Source: Armatimonadota bacterium (lineage in GTDB: Bacteria; Armatimonadota; Armatimonadia; Armatimonadales; Armatimonadaceae). From it: a stretch of DNA of 7,876 nucleotides. The position numbers and the translations under genes are program-made. Location: positions 1 through 7,876 of the forward strand of contig JAURHZ010000103.1 of assembly GCA_030833025.1 (NCBI GenBank). Reading direction: 5' to 3'. Numbering within the stretch: the stretch's first letter is position 1; each line of letters starts with the position of its first letter. Under the pieces are notes generated by a model. The model did no database searches, was not told where the DNA came from, and was given only the letters and a program-made list of their open reading frames with translations. Positions 6,429 through 7,876 of the stretch are shown piece by piece.

Positions 6429-7378
6429 TTTGCCACCGCTCCATTTAGATTCTTGTCAAAGAAGGCAACTGTCTTTGAGATGAGTTCAAATGGATTTGGC
6501 ACGTGGCCACCCGGCATCAGAATGCGCTCCTTAGGCTGCTTAGTCGCCTTGAAGAGAGCATCGTTATTTACCACTGGTACGACATCATCTTTGTCACCGT
6601 GGAGGTAGAGCATTGGACGGGCTTTTGCACGGCCGATGTGCTTTGCTGGATCGACATCGTTGAGCTCTTTCTGAATGGCAACAGGGTCAATCTTCTTGCC
6701 TGCACGTAGCTTCTTAGCGCCTTCAATCTGTGATGTCGCAAGGAGCTGCCCAAGGTTTCCACCAGCCGCAAGGATAGTTGCGCATGCCACACGGGGTTCA
6801 TCGGCGAGGAAGCGTGAACCGATGATTCCTCCTAGGGATGCTCCGACGTAGCCAATGCGCCCTGTGTCAATGTCTTTGCGGATTGAAAGGACATCTACTG
6901 CGCAGCGGAGGTCCTGAACGGTTTGCGCAATCACGGTGCGGAACGGTGTTACCCCAAGAGCATTTTCCTGCGCACCGCCAATTTTGGGCCGGTCACCGTG
7001 GCCTGCTGCATCGATACAAAGAGCCACGTAGCCCTTTTGCGCCAGCATCACCGCCAGCATCGCCAGCTGATCTTTGTTTCCGCCGAGACCATGCACAAGA
7101 ATCACCGATGCGTGTCGCTTACCATCCGGTTGGTTTCCTGGAGTGTAGAGCGTGGATGTTACATTTGCGCCGCTTCCACCAGCAAAAGTGATGGAGTGCT
7201 TTTGGTAGCCAGCGATAATTGGCTTCCCTTGTTTATCCTTGTCAGGTGGGAGAAGCTTCGCTGTCAACTTTGGGCTGGTACTGTGCTTAAAAGAGATTCC
7301 AGCAAGCGTTGAGGACTGGGCATGGCTTGTTGATACGAGAGCCAGGCCAAAAACAGTAGCGAGGATTAGTTTCTTCAT
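6425..7378 (-). CDS. Secreted alpha/beta hydrolase (dienelactone hydrolase-like)
   Basis: An ATG at 7390 is in frame, but ATG 7378 is preferred. GGAG (7385-7388) sits six bases before it, and the protein then opens with a clean signal peptide, MKKLILATVFGLALVSTSHA, likely cleaved before Q21. The product has 317 residues. The hydrolase core shows the HG oxyanion motif (H96-G97-L-G-G), the nucleophile elbow G179-A-S181-L-G183, a probable acid D264 in HGDKDDVVP and the general base H292 in PGGH. The fold and spacing suit serine esterases or dienelactone hydrolase-like enzymes; the substrate is unknown. The signal peptide places it in the periplasm or outside the cell. It begins 15 bases after the trpS stop and overlaps the aldo/keto reductase start by four bases, so it is most likely the middle gene of a three-gene transcript. 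Confidence 0.85.
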   Translation of the reverse strand: MKKLILATVFGLALVSTSHAQSSTLAGISFKHSTSPKLTAKLLPPDKDKQGKPIIAGYQKHSITFAGGSGANVTSTLYTPGNQPDGKRHASVILVHGLGGNKDQLAMLAVMLAQKGYVALCIDAAGHGDRPKIGGAQENALGVTPFRTVIAQTVQDLRCAVDVLSIRKDIDTGRIGYVGASLGGIIGSRFLADEPRVACATILAAGGNLGQLLATSQIEGAKKLRAGKKIDPVAIQKELNDVDPAKHIGRAKARPMLYLHGDKDDVVPVVNNDALFKATKQPKERILMPGGHVPNPFELISKTVAFFDKNLNGAVAK

Positions 7379-7393
7379 TCCAAACTCCATTGT

Positions 7394-7876
7394 CTAAATG
7401 AACTTCATCGTTTCACGGACGATTTGCATGGTTGCTTCTGCCATTGCCGATGCGCGGTCAGCGCCATCTTTTAGGAGGCGGTCGAGCTCCGCCGGGTCAC
7501 TTGAATAAAGCTTACGACGCTCGCGGATTGGCTCAAGCATCGCATTGACAATGTCAGTGGTCTCACGCTTTGACTGTACGCAACCACGCTCACCAGAACG
7601 GCATTCATCCCACTGGGTTGTGTAGTTATCAGCATCGTAGAGCTTTCGTAAAAGACAAACTGAGCATCCTTCCGGAATGCCAGGATCTGTCTTGCGCATT
7701 TTCGTCGGGGTCGTGAAGGCACCTTTGAGGCGGGCGGCAACATCATCCTCTGAATCCGTCATGTAGATACAGTTGCCATAGGACTTGGACATCTTGCGAA
7801 GCTTGCCATCAGCATCGGCATCAAGACCTGGAAGGGTACCAGTCATCTCTTGAATCAATGCCTGTGGTTCTGGGAA
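7394..7876 (-). CDS. trpS: Tryptophan--tRNA ligase, C-terminal part (partial at right edge)
   Basis: The last 160 residues of a class I tryptophanyl-tRNA synthetase, which charges tRNA(Trp) with tryptophan in the cytoplasm. The frame runs off the right edge with no start in the window; the first residues read FPEPQALIQEM. The signature loop KMSKS is at fragment residues 28-32, followed by YGN and the TDPGIPEGC stretch typical of bacterial TrpRS. The region after it holds C71, C74, C92 and C99, resembling the cysteine motif of Fe-S-binding TrpRS such as that of Thermotoga maritima, but the expected fourth position (102) is serine. The stop TAG is at 7396-7394. The upstream Rossmann HIGH motif is outside the window. 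The identity is secure. Confidence 0.93.
   Translation of the reverse strand, partial: FPEPQALIQEMTGTLPGLDADADGKLRKMSKSYGNCIYMTDSEDDVAARLKGAFTTPTKMRKTDPGIPEGCSVCLLRKLYDADNYTTQWDECRSGERGCVQSKRETTDIVNAMLEPIRERRKLYSSDPAELDRLLKDGADRASAMAEATMQIVRETMKFI

Noticed and set aside
1..7876. Mobile element, CRISPR array or tRNA gene
   Set aside because: Reading both strands showed no transposase or integrase motif, no regularly spaced direct repeats and no tRNA-like cloverleaf with a T-loop signature.

Overview
The window is a bacterial chromosomal segment of moderate GC content, almost fully coding. It holds two convergent gene blocks that meet tail to tail near position 5480. There are no rRNA or tRNA genes, no transposase, no CRISPR array and no long repeats. 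The gene content is a DUF1844 protein, a class I TrpRS with remnants of an Fe-S cysteine motif, a CruF/DUF422 membrane protein, and a uronate catabolism set. This fits a free-living heterotroph outside the well-studied groups. An Armatimonadota-like or similar lineage is possible, but that is a guess from gene content. GTG starts are common: four of the eight genes whose start lies in the window.

Plus strand, 1-1191: the C-terminal end of a Nudix hydrolase (2-214) is followed by a proline/alanine-rich DUF1844 protein (best start 309) and a small uncharacterised protein (853-1191) that starts one base after the DUF1844 stop. An imperfect hairpin (1197-1230) lies in the gap before the next gene.

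Plus strand, 1291-5481: a tight cluster of an SDR-family NAD(P)-dependent oxidoreductase, altronate dehydratase (uxaA), a short tagaturonate-reductase-like enzyme (uxaB-like; TAATG overlap with uxaA) and a CruF/DUF422 carotenoid biosynthesis membrane protein whose GTG directly follows the uxaB-like stop. UxaB and UxaA catalyse consecutive steps (tagaturonate to D-altronate to 2-keto-3-deoxy-D-gluconate) in galacturonate breakdown. Uronate isomerase (UxaC), KDG kinase and KDPG aldolase are not in the window. The SDR probably acts on a related sugar or sugar acid. The carotenoid gene has no obvious metabolic link to the rest.

Minus strand, 7876-5478: the C-terminal part of trpS runs in from the right edge. 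It is followed 15 bases later by an exported alpha/beta hydrolase, and then, with a GTGA overlap, by an aldo/keto reductase that closely resembles L-galactose/L-fucose dehydrogenases. This set ends at a good intrinsic terminator (5443-5473, minus strand) embedded in the last codons of the convergent CruF-like gene, whose stop codon shares bases with the AKR stop. A sugar-1-dehydrogenase beside uronate genes suggests a wider sugar-acid catabolic neighbourhood, but the two blocks are on opposite strands and may be independent.
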